From: an uncultured Ruminococcus sp.
GTDB taxonomy: Bacteria; Bacillota; Clostridia; Oscillospirales; Acutalibacteraceae
Direction of reading: 5' to 3'
Length of the DNA stretch: 7,544 nucleotides
Assembly (NCBI GenBank): GCA_902767285.1
Contig: CACXHC010000179.1
Coordinates: forward strand, 1-7,544
Shown here: positions 6,141 to 7,544 of the stretch, in pieces
How the letters are laid out: each line of letters opens with the position of its first letter
Numbering within the stretch: position 1 is the first letter of the stretch
Position numbers and translations under genes: made by a program
The notes under the pieces: model-generated
Database searches by the model: none
Seen by the model: only the letters and a program-made list of their open reading frames with translations
Told to the model about the DNA's origin: nothing

Positions 6141-6755
6141 ATGCAAAGCATAAAATGGATATTCTTCGACATAGGCTCAACGCTTGTGGACGAAAGCATC
6201 GCCATTCGCAACAGAGTAAAACGAACAGTTGCAAATCAAAATATCGGCTTCGATGATTTTTACTCCAAAATGGTCGAAATATCGAAACACGACCAAAACA
6301 GTTATCACAAGGCACTCGAATATTACGGCTTAAAAGCAGTGCCGTGGAACAGCGATGATGAATTTGTTTATCCGGCAGCGGAGGCCTGTTTGTGCGAGCT
6401 ACATAAACGATATAAAATCGGCATTATCGCAAATCAGATTCCGGGTAGCAAGGATAGATTGGAGAAAATAGGACTTCTGAAAAACATCGACATTGTTGTT
6501 GCTTCTGCGGAGGAAGGAGTAGCCAAGCCTGATCTTCGTATATTTCAGATTACACTTGATCGCACAAAATGCAAAGCGGAAGAATCTGTAATGGTCGGCG
6601 ACAGAATAGACAACGACATTCTTCCGGCGAACAAGCTGGGTATGACAACGGTGTGGATAAAGCAGGGATTAGGCGGTATGTGCGAGCCGGCCTGCGATTT
6701 TGAAAAACCCGACTTCACAATAAATACTCTGTCTGAGTTGATAAAGTATTTTTAG
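6141..6755 (+). CDS. HAD-superfamily hydrolase-like protein with atypical motif I
   Basis: The 204-residue Rossmann-type protein shows the HAD motifs in order. Motif I is WIFFDIGSTLVDE with nucleophile Asp10. Motif II is IGIIANQ near 93-99. Motif III Lys129 is in GVAKPD. Motif IV is MVGDRIDNDI (151-160) with Asp154. An alpha-helical cap of the C1 type fits residues 15-80. Typical phosphatases have DxDxT in motif I, with the second Asp acting as acid/base; here that position is Gly12. Motif II also has Ala97 where Thr or Ser is usual. Such variants occur in a recognised clostridial group, so the change is not unique, but the chemistry may differ from ordinary phosphate hydrolysis. AAGGGGA lies 8 bases before the ATG, and the gap from the GNAT gene is 33 bases, so co-transcription is likely. 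Confidence 0.88.
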   Translation: MQSIKWIFFDIGSTLVDESIAIRNRVKRTVANQNIGFDDFYSKMVEISKHDQNSYHKALEYYGLKAVPWNSDDEFVYPAAEACLCELHKRYKIGIIANQIPGSKDRLEKIGLLKNIDIVVASAEEGVAKPDLRIFQITLDRTKCKAEESVMVGDRIDNDILPANKLGMTTVWIKQGLGGMCEPACDFEKPDFTINTLSELIKYF

Positions 6756-6776
6756 CTGATTATCAAGGAGATCAAA

Positions 6777-6833
6777 ATATCAAAGAAGATCATTCATATT
6801 TATGGAGTGTCGGGCTACGGCACTTCAGCATAG
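6777..6833 (+). pseudogene. N-terminal stub of a P-loop NTPase (adenylate kinase-like)
   Basis: Downstream of AAGGAG (6766-6771) the frame from 6777 reads ISKKIIHIYGVSGYGTSA and then TAG. This closely resembles the start of small P-loop NTPases or kinases that begin KIIHIYGxSGSGT(S/T)T. The first beta strand and a Walker A motif are visible (GVSGYGTS, with Thr in the usual Lys position, a variant I associate with this group). There is no ATG: the codon at the expected start is ATA. The rest of the gene, normally 170 or more residues, is absent, because the next gene begins 75 bases on. It is a decayed remnant, and no product is expected. Confidence 0.6.
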
Positions 6834-6890
6834 GGATAACCCGATAGGATTATTACGCTATAATCTTATTTATTTGTTCGAAAATGGTAC

Positions 6891-6895
6891 GGAGG
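6891..6895 (+). promoter_or_regulatory. Ribosome binding site of the last GNAT gene
   Basis: GGAGG lies 13 bases before the ATG at 6909. The spacing is long, but no closer in-frame start or better site exists. A perfect TATAAT occurs at 6859-6864, though no recognisable -35 hexamer sits 16-18 bases upstream of it, so whether this gene has its own promoter is unclear. Confidence 0.5.
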
Positions 6896-6908
6896 AAATG
6901 GTATTATA

Positions 6909-7532
6909 ATGAATATTGCAATAAGAAAAATTACGGAAAATGACCATTATGAAATAGAACTTGTCGCCAAAAAAGCATTTTGGAACTTGAATATGCCCGG
7001 CTGTGACGAGCATTATTTGGTACACAGACTATGGAACGCCCAATGCTATATACCGGATATCTCATTAGTTGCAACAATTGCTGGTAAAGCGGTTGGTGCT
7101 GTTCTTTACTCAAAAGCCAAAATAGAAACCGTTAACGGCAGCATAGACATCTTGACTTTTGGGCCTTTATGTGTTGATCCCGATTATCAGAAAAAGGGTA
7201 TCGGCAAAAAGCTGTTGCTGGAATCAATGAACTTGGCAGCAAAAAAGGGATATAAAGCGATATTTATTTGCGGCGTTCCCGAATACTATCCAAAGTTTGG
7301 TTTTAAGACTGCCGATACATTCGGAATAACTATGCCGGACAGCTCTAACTTCGATGCTTTTATGGGTTATGAGCTTCAGAAAGATGCATTAAAAGGCGTG
7401 ACCGGAAAGTTCTACGAAGCCGATGTTTATGATTGTGATATACACGATGAAAATTATATGAAAGCGGTCAATGAATTTGACAAAAACTTCCCGTATATGG
7501 AGAAAAAAGTACTGCCACATCAGTGGAGGTAA
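6909..7532 (+). CDS. GNAT family N-acetyltransferase, YhbS-like
   Basis: The 207-residue protein opens with IAIRKITENDHYEIELVAKKAF, a normal GNAT beta-1/alpha-1. It shows LTFGPLCVDPDYQKKGIGKK (82-101) with the Q-K-K-G-I-G acetyl-CoA loop at 94-99, then FICGVPEYYPKFGFKTADTFG (119-139). The G-x-P-x-Y-Y-x-K-F-G-F pattern is characteristic of the YhbS-like (COG3153) branch. The tail from about 150, including a W in the last residues (LPHQWR), is longer than minimal GNATs but fits this branch. Acceptors are poorly known across the group. The gene is complete and ends 12 bases before the window edge. It follows a P-loop NTPase relic after 75 bases, so its present link to the upstream HAD gene is uncertain. 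Confidence 0.9.
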   Translation: MNIAIRKITENDHYEIELVAKKAFWNLNMPGCDEHYLVHRLWNAQCYIPDISLVATIAGKAVGAVLYSKAKIETVNGSIDILTFGPLCVDPDYQKKGIGKKLLLESMNLAAKKGYKAIFICGVPEYYPKFGFKTADTFGITMPDSSNFDAFMGYELQKDALKGVTGKFYEADVYDCDIHDENYMKAVNEFDKNFPYMEKKVLPHQWR

Positions 7533-7544
7533 GAAACAAACAAA

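Noticed and set aside
6859..6864. Perfect TATAAT as a promoter for the last GNAT gene
   Set aside because: No -35-like hexamer or extended TG lies at the right distance, and in AT-rich DNA the hexamer is expected by chance.
6802..6909. 35-codon frame ending in TAATG against the last GNAT gene (reads DNPIGLLRYNLIYLFENG)
   Set aside because: It looks protein-like and the stop/start overlap is attractive, but there is no ribosome binding site before its ATG, no family resemblance, and it overlaps the P-loop relic in another frame. It may be debris of the lost gene.
1..7544. CRISPR array, tRNA or rRNA gene
   Set aside because: No regularly spaced repeats, tRNA-like cloverleaf or rRNA sequence was recognised on either strand.

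Overview
The window looks like chromosomal accessory DNA from a low-GC anaerobic Firmicute, probably class Clostridia and Ruminococcus- or Eubacterium-like. The reasons are the AT-rich codons, AGGAG-type ribosome binding sites, uniformly co-directional short operons, and protein families I associate with gut Clostridia. The organism assignment is inference. Every gene supported here is on the + strand.

Left edge (1 to about 190): the broken end of a SAM-dependent methyltransferase gene, followed by a stable bulged hairpin that resembles the right end of an IS200/IS605-type (TnpB-associated) element. No transposase gene remains in the window.

Region 273-3449: an AT-rich two-gene operon with a plausible sigma-A promoter. 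The first gene is a small membrane protein of the CDP-archaeol synthase (CarS/DUF46) family. Sixteen bases later comes an 834-residue dikinase with an ATP-grasp domain, a long central domain and a C-terminal swivelling phosphohistidine domain, but no PEP-binding barrel. This is the layout of rifampicin phosphotransferase. A lipid-type cytidylyltransferase coupled to a phosphohistidine phosphotransferase is the most interesting combination here. One hypothesis is that the dikinase phosphorylates an alcohol and the CarS-like enzyme activates the phosphate with CTP.

Region 3518-6755: a second, tightly packed run. It contains an aspartate/glutamate-racemase-family protein with a single catalytic Cys, a nitrilase-superfamily amidase with an intact Glu-Lys-Cys triad, the relic of a GNAT acetyltransferase (internal deletion plus frameshift), an intact two-domain GNAT acetyltransferase that overlaps the relic by ATGA, and a HAD-superfamily protein lacking the second motif I aspartate.

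Region 6756-7532: the N-terminal stub of a P-loop NTPase gene (Walker A visible, start codon lost, early stop), then a YhbS-like GNAT acetyltransferase that ends just before the window edge.

Overall this is a mosaic of small modifying enzymes. Three gene relics (methyltransferase, GNAT, P-loop NTPase) and one mobile-element scar lie between intact genes, and base composition shifts visibly between the left operon and the right block.
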